From the NCBI RefSeq assembly GCF_016086655.4, contig NC_052134.2, positions 34,347,971 through 34,411,970 of the forward strand: a DNA stretch of 64,000 nt. Direction: 5' to 3'. This document shows, one piece after another, positions 12,187 through 23,315 of this stretch. Numbering within the stretch: position 1 is the first letter of the stretch; the number at the start of each line of letters is the position of its first letter. The notes under the pieces are model-generated. The model searched no databases, was not told the origin of the DNA, and worked only from the letters and a program-made list of their open reading frames with translations. A program made the position numbers and the translations under genes. This DNA comes from Lepeophtheirus salmonis (lineage: Eukaryota; Arthropoda; Copepoda; Siphonostomatoida; Caligidae).

Positions 12187-12984
12187 AAGCTATTATATAA
12201 AACCTACGCTAAAAAAATATAAGTAGGACTTTAGGAGATTGGGAAAAAAATGGGATATTGTTGTGATCTGTTATAGAAGTTACTACCGTTTTCAAAGCAA
12301 TTTTTACAATTTATATATTTCATATATTTCTTATTAATATCTCTTCATTGATGATATGAATACATTTTCTATGTTTGGTGCGTCAACATAAAAACAGCCT
12401 TGTACAAAAACAAAAAAAGGAGAAAATCCCTATTTATTTTGAATTTAAATATACATACTTACACAAAACCCAATATTTCATAGATTATTTGAGTAAAGTA
12501 CAGGCATTGTATTGATTCAAATTTTGTGGTATGAATTTAAATACCCATGACTTTTCTCTATATTTGATGGTTAAAAAGACTTATACATGTTGGATTTAAT
12601 ACAGCCTTTTTCAAATAATATCATTCAATTTCTAATTTTTTATTGTCAACATCAATTTTGGCTTCTTTAAGTGTAATTTGCAGTGACTCTAAAGGATTCA
12701 TTCGAATAATTTGATTTTTTGTAAATCGACTATAATTATTCGTACAAGACAACAAATTTAATCAACTCTCTATTTCGAGAATAATCACTCTACCTTGCAT
12801 TTTTGTTGACGGGCCACATATATATTATGGTATATTTACGAGTGAAAGTACGGCTGTACCTTTGGATAATTGTCTAGTATAACACAAAATACTTATCAAT
12901 TAACAATTGTCATAAAAAAGCTATATTTTATTATTTTGTTAACATTTGATCATCGAATGGAGCCCAATCAATGAACTATACTTA
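12187..12984. other. No gene or known element recognised
   Basis: AT-rich spacer with nothing beyond chance frames. Confidence 0.4.
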
Positions 12985-13140
12985 TCACAAGTATGGGAGA
13001 CTAAGAACAGTTGCAACACTTTTTATATTTGGCTCAACTACTCGGAGCTGGTTTCATTTAGACTTCCAAATTTTAAGACAACATATCCACATATGTTTAC
13101 TATTGTTTGAATGTGTGGAGAGTGAATATAAGCCATTATT
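12985..13140 (+). repeat. Repeat R1-like copy
   Basis: 'aacagttgcaacactttttatatttggctcaacta.tcggagctggtt' and 'cacatatgttta..attgtttgaat' are matched at 48,155-48,260. The start overlaps the R1 word seen at 4.7 and 20.2 kb. The 64-codon frame at 12,971-13,165 is probably an accident of the repeat. Confidence 0.5.
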
Positions 13141-13739
13141 ACTACCGCAGGTAGCATTTGAATAGAAACTCGTCAAATGACGGAAGTGTCCGCATAGTCA
13201 GGGACAGTTCCAATAGTTTGAAAAAATCGAATTTGAATTATAAATCTAAAAAATTATAATATTTTTTTAATAAATGAATATCTTCATTTCTTTATTGGTG
13301 TTGAATTATAAAATTGTATTTTTTTTCTATGGGCATTATTTAAAAAAAATATGTATATCAAGCATACATAACCTAAAAAAATGAATTAAGAGGGAATGTG
13401 AAAATAAAAATCATAACTTAACGTTATAGCTTAAAATTCTCCCCTTCAATAATAGCCCACCATCCCATTAATATTCCTTTGAAACATAAAACAACAAAAA
13501 ACAATCATTTTTATAAAAAATATGCCAATATTGAGAGAGCTTAAACTAACATGTCATTCTTAAAATTACTTTCTAAAATCAAAAATAAACTTACAACCGA
13601 GTAACATACAAAACTCAGCTATAACTAAGAAGATAGGTTTGAAGAACGTTCATAATAATAATAACAAAAAACTCTGTTCATATCATTCTTTACTTTTCCA
13701 GAATCTATCTATTGTAGTTTGATTGTTTATGATAATATC

Positions 13740-14592
13740 GAACCGATGAAGCAGGAAAATGTAGAACCAAATCCGGAGAAAAGTCCTAATCTAAGGAGTT
13801 TCTCCTAGGAATACGCAAAGAAAAAGTGTGAATCTTACAGCAGATACAGTAAATCCCTTCTTAATTTCCCCAAATCGTAGTACATTGCCAGAAGTAAGTC
13901 TACTTGAACTTATTCATGCATAATTTACCACACGGGCTGCATGGCTAGAATTCCTTGGCAGATGAATACCGAACAAAATGTGGGCTTTCAAGTGGTTTCA
14001 AGACACTAAGCTCAACAACTCAGCACTATGCCTTAATAAGCGTTTGCATAAAGTTTACCGTGCTCTTTCCGCCCTCGGAAAGTTCATCATTATTTTTTGG
14101 GGGGCTGGCTCTAAATTTGACGCCCTTGGATAAACTGACTAAGCGATTATGTACTTACCAAAAAATTCAGAATGTGAAAATGATGATATGCAACATGAAG
14201 GAATGACACAATTAGGGCAGAATGAAAAGTGTAAAATCGTCCAAATGCCAAATATACTGGACGTATATACTCAAAAAGAATCAATATTGAGTTATATGCA
14301 TCAAAGAGTCGCACTCAATAATCAAATTAGAGAGTACATGAGACTGTTTCTTATTATAATGGAACTAAATGCGGTGTTGAGATCTTAAATAAGATTCCCA
14401 GATTATCTTGCACAAAAAGTAGCTCACGATGATGGTCCATACAAGTGTTCTATAATACGTTGGATTTAGCAGAAATAAATCCCGTAATACCATGCATGGA
14501 GGTTGAAGGTTGAGCAGGAAATCTTACAAAGATTTCCTGCTAAATTTTGAGACAGAAATGTCACAAGCATTCAAGATGTTTGAGGCCAAAGG
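13740..14592 (+). pseudogene. piggyBac-like transposase relic (C-terminal part clear)
   Basis: From 14,343 one frame reads 'YYNGTKCGVEILNK', then 'SCTKSSSRWSIQVFYN' and 'LDLAEINPVI'. This is the family pattern YN.TKGGVD..D, then the basic RRWP..LF.N.LD and the N that follows. After a frameshift, 14,516 onward gives 'RKSYKDFLLNFETEM', matching the R..FL..L segment that comes next in piggyBac (PGBD) transposases. The conserved D of GGVD is E here and RRWP has become SRWS, so it is inactive. The upstream 13,740-14,340 holds protein-like broken frames (for example 14,149-14,388) that I could not align; including them is a guess. TTAA ends were not located. Confidence 0.65.
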
Positions 14593-14832
14593 AAGTGTTG
14601 TATCCGTCTTTACTGATTCAGTCTTAGAACCGATCCTACCAGTCCATGAGACCGGCCCTTTGGACTGTCTTTAGTAGAAATGATTAAAAATTACAAGTAA
14701 AGTTGAGTTACATCATAAAGGACAGAACATAATCAGTTTTAGGACTAATATACATGACTTAACTTGACCGGGCCAAGACAGAACTGAATAGGACTGCAGT
14801 TTCAGTCCTACAAGTGGACCAACTCAACACTA
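14593..14832. mobile_element. Family B TIR element, copy 1
   Basis: The left end AAGTGTTGTATCCGTC and the complement of the right end, CTAGTGTTGAGTTGGTCC, form imperfect terminal inverted repeats. The interior is rich in ACCGGTCC/GGACTG words ('gagaccggccctttggactg', 'accgggccaagacag'). The same ends and words occur at 63,246-63,657. It abuts the piggyBac relic. No coding capacity and no clear target duplication. Confidence 0.45.
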
Positions 14833-14834
14833 GC

Positions 14835-15215
14835 CACAGGTGAAGATAATGAAAGTGAAATGATGTTTGGGGAGGTGAAATCATATAATGAAAGAAAACA
14901 ATATCAAGTCAGGATGTACGAAAACAAAACAAAAAATCAGAAGAAACATGGTACAGATGGAGAATACAAACTTATTTAAAATGCAACTCGCAAGTTTTCA
15001 ATAAACTTTTCTGCCAAAAATGTGGAGATTAATTTATTTTGTAGATATTAAAGACGGTTACGTTTGGTTTATTGTTTAACTAATGATATATTATTATCTA
15101 GTAGTTTAAAACACAGAATAGTTCTAATGTTAAAAGAATATCTTGCTAATATGAAGAGTGTTGAGTTATCTAAATTGAATCATATCAATTATTTTTATTA
15201 AAGAAGGGAAAATGA
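14835..15215. other. No gene or known element recognised
   Basis: Anonymous AT-rich spacer. Confidence 0.4.
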
Positions 15216-15400
15216 GCGCACTAGAAGTGTAAAAATTAGCTTTTCCTCTTAATCTTATAATTTGCTTATGCAAGGTACAACTTGTACTAGCAGATTGTAC
15301 AAGTTATTTTAAGGATAACTGGCGTTGTCAGATTCTTTCACTCTGGAGGCTGTTTTCAAATTTTATCTTTAAAGATGAAAAGGAACACCGTTTTGGATGC
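15216..15400 (+). repeat. Interspersed repeat R6, copy 1
   Basis: Shared with 22,355-22,560: 'gaaaatgagc', 'cttatgcaaggtacaacttgtac', 'acaagtt', 'ggcgttgtcagattctttcac' and 'ttttggatgcaatcccaaaa'. Both copies carry the quasi-palindrome of ACAAGTTGTAC words. Class unknown. Confidence 0.5.
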
Positions 15401-15834
15401 AATCCCAAAACGAACTTGAAAACAGTAAATTGAGCGGAGAGGATCATTGGATAATGCAATCGTGAGAAATTATTATATTAAACTCAATACACGTATGTTG
15501 GATTATCGTATATATATGGACTGGAAAGACAATTCATAAGTCAGTTGGAGATATTGTGATACTATTATTTTTATTCATACTTATTCATTGCAAACTCCAT
15601 CTTACTAATTAAAGGAAGATTAACAAAAAAATAGTAGAAAATATTTTGCATTGTTCTCATAAGGCGTAAGCGCTCGTTACAAAATCTATATGTATTCAAA
15701 TTAATGAGCCTTCCAATTTTTTTTGATTTTTTTTTTTTACCATAAGGAATGATAATTTAAATGTTACAACATCTTTATTTATAGGATTTCTCCCTATATT
15801 GATGACTTGTTCGATACAAGGGAGGAAAATATTC

Positions 15835-16262
15835 AATTTCTTCCTGATACTTCCCTCAGGAACTTGATTACAGACAGGGAATATCTTCTTTGAGATAATT
15901 CAAATTTGGCCTATAAGTAAATATCGAATTACTTTTCGACAACGCTTCTACATATAAAGGAGGCTATATAGTCGAACGACAAGATTTTCCAGCATATTTG
16001 ATTCATTTTTGGTATCATTGATACTTTAATAAGATGTCCCGGAACTCCAACATAACTTTTTGGCTAATGTCTTGATTAACATCGTTCCTGATTGTCCCTT
16101 CACTAATCTTCATTTATTTTGTTAGGCAACTCAGTAAGATAGTTGGGTCTTACTTTATTTTAGTGTTCAAACTGGCTCTAAAGTCGACAACTCTCTTACA
16201 GGTTTACCCACCAACTCCAACTCTACTTAGAAGATGGTCAAAGTGTTGCTGGCGATACATAA
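15835..16262 (-). pseudogene. Mariner transposase relic, heavily decayed
   Basis: On the minus strand, 16,190-16,085 reads 'RASLNTKIK.DPTILLS' then 'MKISEGTIRNDVNQDI'. This fits the mariner second helix-turn-helix (..IK.NP..S...LA....IS..TI...V..DL). Near 15,895-15,870 a frame reads 'SKKIFPVCNQV', fitting the family's (F)SDEKIFTVDQV first catalytic block with the first D lost. Stops and shifts interrupt throughout, and the C-terminal half is not recognisable. The 33.8 kb element gives the same blocks in better condition. Confidence 0.55.
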
Positions 16263-16689
16263 ATTTTAAACAGTCTTAAGAATGAGTCCTACAATATTGC
16301 CTATGTCCCTTTTTTGCCATTCACATGTGGATAGATTTTAATATTATTCTCCGTTTTCCTTCTTGCTCTTCCATCATTCACAGTAAAAAATAATGTATGA
16401 AAATAAATGAATTGAAGAAAATTTCAGTTGAGCCGTTTACACTTATAAAAGTAGGAAAAAAAATCTCTTAAATATTTTGTACCTAGCATTTACGGAACTT
16501 GTATTTTTAAGTCGGTCGATGCACTCTGCCCCAAACGACTGTAGTGTAGAAGTCAGTTGTTTATAAAATCGTCTTAGAAAACTTTTTAAATTTATATATA
16601 TTTTTTTTTGAATTATTTTATAAATTTGTTTAAAAAAGGTCTTGAAGGTAATCCACATCCCAATTTTTAGTTTCTCTCATACAAGAATA

Positions 16690-17330
16690 TTTTTACTTGC
16701 ATCCTTTTTTCAAGATCTTACTCCAACGAGACCCATCCATCGAAGTCTTTGATTACCATCCCACTCATGAGTTATTTAAATTCTTCCATTGACAGAAACT
16801 TACAAAGTTGATACAAAGTCTGACAAGAGCCTTAGTTGCTACTGCTAGACTACTCACATTTGATTTTGAACAACACTCTAGTGAGTAATGATGTATAATT
16901 GGAACGTCATAAATCCTTTAAGGCTTATTATATGAAAATGTTGCTGAAATTAACTTCGTCCAAATAAACCTCGCACAAATGAAGCGACACGATATATACG
17001 ACAGGCCTCTGGAACAATCAAACTTTAGATTTTATTCAAGAAATATAATGTATGTATTGTTGGGCTAGGGATCACCTTATCCGAGACCAAGACTAAAACA
17101 AAGGGACATCCTTATTGTTTTGTGAGTAAAGATAATTCTGTTGATCTCCATGATATCATTGAAATAACTAAAACCGATCTGGAGAATCGCATCACTAGTG
17201 TAGTAACACACTGAGTCACAAAATTTGAATCCTTTGTGCAAATGGTGTGCTCACTGTGTCATAAATTGCAACGTGGCTGTTTCGTACATCAAAGTTGTTG
17301 AACTGATTACATAAATAATATCCATAAATT
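16690..17330 (+). pseudogene. Protein-like broken frames, unidentified
   Basis: Three plus-strand segments read like decayed coding sequence. The first is about 16,710-16,885, containing 'DYHPTHELFKFFH' and 'TRALVATARLLTFDFEQ'. The second is about 16,935-17,060, containing 'VQINLAQMKRHDIYDRPLE'. The third is 17,027-17,300, containing 'LSETKTKTKGHPYCFVSK', 'VDLHDIIEITKTDLENRITS' and, after a stop, 'CSLCHKLQRGCFVHQSC'. Frames change between segments and stops occur. I do not recognise the family. It could be a transposon protein or a host pseudogene, or an accident of composition. Confidence 0.25.
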
Positions 17331-18875
17331 TATGTACATAATGTATAAACAGAACCCATTCCATATCTTCTTTTGATATAAATCTTTTTACTCGAGTACC
17401 TTATTAGGGCTCGACCAATTAACCGGCGAGTCAATTATTCGTAAATATTACAATAAACAAATTGCCAAAATTTGTCAATACTAATTAACAATAGTCAACA
17501 TTTGTGCTCCGATTACCAGACCTACATATATTCAAGGACGATCCTTCTAAACTTTAATAAGGGCCAGCCCCAAAATTAATTAATTTTCTTTGACTAGTTG
17601 GAGATGATATTTCTTCTTGAAATTTTTATGGCTTTTTTTTCTCTCTAAATAGGATTTTTTGTAAAAGAAAGTTTTTAGAAAAGACAATTTATGAAAATAT
17701 ATTGATATATCATCCTTCAGTAGTCAGATATCTGGAGGTTAAATTATACAAAAAAAGAACCTTGTTAAGCACAAAAATTTATCATAAGGTAACCATATGT
17801 ATTTTAGTTTGGAAGAGGGGTACGCAACCCCTTGTATTTACAGCACTGGTGTGGAATATGGATACAGGATGAAATCATACTGGAGGCTAAAATTGTTGAT
17901 TGAATGTATTAATCAGATATTTTCATCGTTTGATAAAGAGCTTGCCGTGGATTTTCAGTTCTTATTTTTTCTGTGACGTCATCATTTTGGAATTCAGTCG
18001 TTTTAGAGGTATAAATATTAAACAACCAAATTTGATTAGCATAAAGCCCCGTTAATTGTTTTGATGCACATCTTCCATGCATTTTATATCATATTATCTA
18101 TAACTTCTGTAATAAGGGGAAAAAATAAAAATAAATAAGGATGGCTCCGTACCTTTTCAAAATATTTGCTACAACGAATTCGTCAATTGATTCTTTTTTT
18201 TTTTTCAATTGATACAAGTGTGCACTAGCTATCTAACAAAAAAAAATTAGCTGCCTAAGTGATTGAATTTACCCAAGAGAGTGCGCAAAAGTGGCGGCAT
18301 ATACAGCTTGCACACCCTGTATGTCTCTAACGTGGTACTTTTGTTAGTTTAATATATAATCTGTGACGTCATGTTACATCTAACATTTATATATACATAT
18401 TTTATGTGCTATTTTATTTCATTCATAAATGCACAAGACAAAATTAACTACTAGGAGATCATTTCAAACTTGTGGGGAAATTTTGTGACCTCATTATTAT
18501 ACTAACGGAAACTTATTTTTCCAAAAAAGAATTTCTGTATGAATTCATGATATACTTTCACAGTTTAAAACTAAATGATCTGTCAATGGACACATTTGCT
18601 CAAAATATGATATGTAATATCTTGTAAAAGGAATTTGACATCTTGATGATTCATTTTCGACATTCACTCTTTTGTCACGAATATCGCATATACGTATGTC
18701 CAGATAATTGTGACTCATTCCTTAAATTATAATAATGTGTAAGGCATGTGCAAGTTGTAATTGTGTACAAAATGTCACTTGTGCTGTAAGTAAATTGTAC
18801 AAATTTGTAACCCTAAAATAAGACAAATGATTATAAATGAAGTAGCGAGATGGATACATTTAAAACAAGGTAAGA
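17331..18875. other. No gene or known element recognised
   Basis: AT-rich spacer. 'TGTGACGTCAT' words occur at 17,972 and 18,362, but no element ends were found around them. Confidence 0.4.
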
Positions 18876-19054
18876 ATGCAACAGACTTATTTTATCGAAT
18901 ATTAAGAAGGCTACAACCATAAAATTTACATTACTACCGTATAATAGGATGATTATTAGTGTGATAAAAAATGAGTAATCTTTGTCCATTAGTTTTCAAT
19001 TTTTTTATTGTATAAAAACAGATTTTGAGGTGTTAAAGTAGGTTTCTTAGCTCC

Positions 19055-19280
19055 ATTATTTTTGTTTTTAATAATTCAGTCAGTTTTTTAGTGTTTTTCT
19101 TCTTAATGACCGTTTGTGGAGATAATTTTATCAAATTGCTCAACTATCCCAGTCAGGATAAATTTGAGATATTGTAAGTCCCTGGTCAAACAGAACAATA
19201 GCAACAAGTACTGTAATCTTCCACAATCTGTTTGTTCTTCTTTATTATTTTATGTTCTTTACGTCAAAGAGTGTTTTTGG
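19055..19280 (+). repeat. Interspersed repeat R2 copy
   Basis: 'aattcagtcagttttttagtgtttttct', 'taattttatcaaat', 'cagataaatttgagatattgta'-like text, 'tttgttcttctttattatttta' and 'ggaaaagggccctcaagaagttttt' parallel 20,340-20,600 in order. Confidence 0.5.
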
Positions 19281-20169
19281 CCGGAAAAGGGCCCTCAAGA
19301 AGTTTTTAATGGTAAATTTTGTCGTTAAAAAATATTTTTTTAGTGATTTATAATATCAATCTTATTATAAATACACATTAAAAGTAAACTATTCCACACC
19401 TAGAGAAATCTAGTTATTTATTTTTGAAAAAATAATCTTACTATGATATCTTATATATTAATAAAGAAAATGTTTGTTTGTCTCTCTGTTGACGTCTCAT
19501 TTTGAGTCTGCTCTTAATATCTTGTTGCCTACATGATAGAAGAAATAACAATGTAAGCACAAGTAAACATATGATCCTATAATCATTTTTACCAGGTAAA
19601 ATGTCGGTTTTTATCATTAAAAGCGTAAACTCATGGAGACTGCATAGGTTTATCTTCGAAAGTTGAGATGAAGGCATTTATAGAAATTCATCGAAGTAAA
19701 GAGTCAATGAAGACAGCTGTTGATGGGTCTGGATTCAAATGGATACAGACTACATCCGTAAGTCATGTTTCTCTTCTTTCCATAGAAGGATTACTTCCAA
19801 TTGTAGTAACAGCCGATGATGCAGACATAATTGAAAATAAAAATAGTACACATAACTATTGGAGATAGAAATCGTCCTTAAACGATAAAAAATGTACAAA
19901 TCTAGAATTTCATAGGGATTTTCAGTACATACTACTCTGATTTACATAATTCAAATATCACTGTTTGACATTGACATCAACTATTATTCAATGCAAGTGT
20001 TAAGTCTTTTTTATTAATTCTTAAAGTCATTTGATGGAGTTAAATCAAGATTGATTGGAAATGTGTCCATTTATTGTATTAAAAATATCAACTTTGAGTC
20101 CTAATATGTTGTCTACTTCAACTATGACGTAATTTAAGACGTCAATAAAAACGTTCTATAGATAAAATA

Positions 20170-20600
20170 TTAAGATGGGTAAACAGAGGACAGTTGCAAC
20201 ACTCCCTTTTTCTACAACATCAAAAACAATACTGCCATGAAATTTACATCACTACTGTATAATACATATTTTTTGTGAACTTTTCTTGCGAGATGTCGGG
20301 TCAAAGCTATGTTTAAGGGATAAATGTAGTTTTTTTTTTAGGACAACTATTTATTAAGTTACTTTATTGTTTTTCCTGAAGAGGGTATCAATTGCATTTT
20401 TGATTATGTTGCAACTAGTGGATGTAATTTTATCAAAATTTAAAAGACTCATATAGTGCAGATAAATTTGAGATATTATAACATTTAGTACAAGAGGGGC
20501 AGTTTATTCTTCTACATTATGTTGGAAGAATTTACATCATCACATCAAACATGTTTTTTTATCGAGAGAAGGCCCCTAAAGAAAAAGTTTTCGCGGAGTG
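20170..20600 (+). repeat. R1 followed by R2 copy
   Basis: R1 words 'aggacagttgcaacactccctttttct.caacatcaaaaa...aaaatttacat' at 20,185-20,250 are followed by R2 blocks 'ggacaactatttattaag...ttttcctgaagag', 'gataaatttgagatattataac' and 'gagagaaggcccctaaagaaaaagttttt'. The 94-codon ATG frame at 20,551-20,835 begins inside this repeat. It is rich in 'AAAGTTCATCC'-type words and poly-K, so I doubt it is a gene. Confidence 0.45.
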
Positions 20601-21085
20601 TCAAGCGGCATCGGAGCTGTTGTACTTATTAAGGGTTCACTACGCTGTTTTCATTACAGGAAAGTTCACATCCCTTTTTCACCCCGAGGAAAGTTTATCC
20701 CAAGAAAAGTTCATCCAAAAACAAGTTCATCACGAGGATGATGAAAAAAAACACAAAAAAAAAACTAAATATTCCAATGAAGACAACTTACAGATAAGAT
20801 TCAATTGTAGTTTTAATGTAGATATACGAACATAGCTCCGAAACTAGAGAGGAAAATGAACAATAGATACTTTTATTGATAAGAACCCATAAATCTTTAT
20901 ACCCATGTGTATGTATATGTTCTCTTATGATATTGTTAATATATATTTTGCAACTATGTTTGTATGTACGTGAGTGTTTTTCTTCTTTATTCTTCATCAT
21001 AATGGTTTTCCTTAAAACTTATGAACAAATACATATGACATACCCAATATTTTACATCTATTCAGACATGTATGTACTTATTTCT

Positions 21086-21453
21086 TAGTGATGGATCGAT
21101 TTAAAAAAAATAATCCCTACTCCAACTCCGATGCAATTCTAATAATAAAAATTCCGGATTCCAATTCTTTAATATCTTGAATAATATTAATAAATGCGAT
21201 TTTGCTATCAGGAACGTCCACAGGATTATATTGATTTTTCACAAAAATAAAATTTTTAGGAACAAAATTTCAAAACTTATAGCTATTCTTCAAAAAGTAT
21301 TTTTTGTTCATAATTTAAGAAAATTAATATATTGTTAAATACCAATAATAAATAAGAGCCAAAATTACAAATTAAATATTATTTTCCCGATGCCGATGCC
21401 CATTTCCCGAAAAACATCTGATTCTCCGATTCCGATCAATCCTACCATCACTA
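21086..21453. mobile_element. hAT-like MITE with a family A end nested inside
   Basis: Outer imperfect inverted repeats are TAGTGATGGATCGAT (21,086) and the complement of ATCAATCCTACCATCACTA (ending 21,453). Both arms then carry 'TCCAACTCCGAT' or 'TCTCCGATTCCGAT' words. Flanks CTTATTTCT and CTTATTAT look like a decayed 8-bp target duplication, as hAT makes. At 21,209 the interior switches to CAGGAACGTCCACAGGATTATAT, a diverged left end of family A, followed by its usual 'aaaatttcaaaa..tatagctatt' text. No right end of the nested element was found. Confidence 0.55.
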
Positions 21454-21589
21454 CTTATTATAACTCAATATCTGTTTATAAATATGTACTTATAAATACT
21501 ATTGTATCGACTTGTGCCGAACCAAGTTGAACTGATTCGAGTTGATAAATTAGAAAAGGATACAAATATGTAGCTTCTAGTCTTTAGGC

Positions 21590-22060
21590 AGGGTCTAAAA
21601 TATTTTTTTTGGTGACAGAAATAATTAGGCCCTTAAAAGAGGTTTGGTTATGACCAGTCTCAAAGGAAAATTCGGTCAAGACCCGTATGATAAACTGTCG
21701 ATGACGTCATATTTGTTTCAAAATGTAGATAGCGGTACAATCATGTCATATGAAGCTAAATGAGCTGCATAATTAAGTATACTTTTATAATTCATAAATC
21801 AGGATAGGGAGAAAATTGGTGAATAGATTGAGATCGAAAAAATTGGTCCACATTTAAAAAAAAATTATTTTAATTTTAGTGTTGGAGTTTGGATACAAAT
21901 ATTGGTCAAAATGGGTGAAGAAAAAATCACTTAAAACAGAACTTAAAAAATTCAGATTTGGACTGAGTTTTTAGTTTCGGAAAGTTTTTGTATTTTTTTG
22001 TGAAATTGTAGAATTTGTTACAAGACCATCATGATATTTGTCAGTGGGTTTTTTTTATCT
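21590..22060 (+). repeat. Interspersed repeat R7, copy 1
   Basis: Matched in order at 50,920-51,300. Shared blocks are 'tgataaactgtcgatgacgtcatatttg.ttcaaaatgtagatagcggtacaat', 'ttcataaatcaggataggga.aaaattggt.aatagattgagatcg', 'aaaattggtcc' and 'atattggtc'. Class unknown. Confidence 0.6.
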
Positions 22061-22354
22061 ATGACTAGATGGAATGTATTCTTCAAAGAATATTTTTTGC
22101 GTGACAATTATGAGACGAAATTGAATAAATTTTTTAAAAGTTTTGAAGAACTAAATAAACTTTTTCCTCTATTGACCGAATAATTACGTGACTTAGACTC
22201 GTCCACACGGGAACGTTTTCAAAACGATTTTGCATTCATTTTATTTGGAATAGAACTCCACATGTTTTGCGTCTACACAATGAAGAAATATTCTTAATCC
22301 GAACCGGTTAAGAGTGTTGTTGCATCAAATAGACATCTTATTTATACTTTTTAG

Positions 22355-22560
22355 CGAAGGGGAAATGAGCTTATTTTGCGTTTCAGAATTATAACTTCAT
22401 TCTTTTAACTAGTACAATTTACTTATACAAGTTACAACTTGTACAAGTTTAATGAAAGCGTAATCGGCGTAGTCAGATTCTTCACATCGTTTTAGGTTAA
22501 ACAGAATGCCGGCCTTTTGTGGATGCAAGCCCAAAATGGAAAAATATTTTGTGTTATGCT
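22355..22560 (+). repeat. Interspersed repeat R6, copy 2
   Basis: Pairs with 15,216-15,400. This copy holds 'acttatacaagttacaacttgtacaag', 'ggcgtagtcagattcttcac' and 'tttgtggatgcaagcccaaaat'. The frames after it contain clustered cysteines ('CNKDGTKCNKLKCES') but no known domain. Confidence 0.45.
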
Positions 22561-22564
22561 CAGA

Positions 22565-23315
22565 AAACAGGACCTAAATGTAACAAAGACGGAACAAAAT
22601 GTAATAAGCTGAAATGTGAATCAACTAGGCAAATTTTACAATAGTAAATTGAGCCTGTCTCCTCCAAAATTAGAAGAACTTCACAAGAAATAGGCATTGA
22701 TTAGATTCACTGAGGAACAGCAGCGTCATAAAGTCTGAACATATGAGGTTTAGCGATAAAAATAACTAAGCTGACTCAAGAAAATTTAAATCACAATTTT
22801 CACATTTTAAAATCGGTTGAGCAACATTTGTGTCCCTCAAAAAATCATAATCTACTCAAGTCGAGTCGAGCCGAGTCTATAACTGTTCGAGTCGACAGAG
22901 TACTACTTATATCTGTATGTATTTGTATAAATAATGGCCAATGGGATAGAGCTCAGTATTAATAAGTAATGAAGAAATATATCTTATTTTTATTATTAAA
23001 TTCTTTTTTGATCGACTCCTTTGACAGGCATTTGAATTAATAATAAAATGGCTCCTTTAATCACAATCAAAATTGCATTCAACCAAATATGCACACTCCT
23101 TCATTGTTTTGATAAAGGGATATTATACTTACATATTCAATTTAGACTCCTTGATTTTATTCATTATATTTTTACGTGCCCAATTGAGGGATTAATGTTG
23201 CTTTTTGAGCAATAAAAGATGGGGAAGATAGAGTTGGGACTTAAATAAAAATAATTTCATAGTTGTACAATGTTCACTGCACAGTATATCTATGTAAATA
23301 TCGCTCGGACACTTT
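22565..23315. other. No gene recognised upstream of the RT relic
   Basis: AT-rich sequence with a CGAGTCGAGCCGAG-type run at about 22,860-22,875. The 5' part of the downstream retroelement (endonuclease) is not visible here. Confidence 0.4.

Noticed and set aside
19668..19868. 66-codon ATG frame followed by a GTAAGT word
   Set aside because: The GTAAGT lies inside the frame at 19,756 and no acceptor or domain supports an exon.
20551..20835. 94-codon ATG frame with a lysine-rich tail
   Set aside because: It begins within repeat R2 and contains repeated AAAGTTCATCC-type words; no domain is seen.
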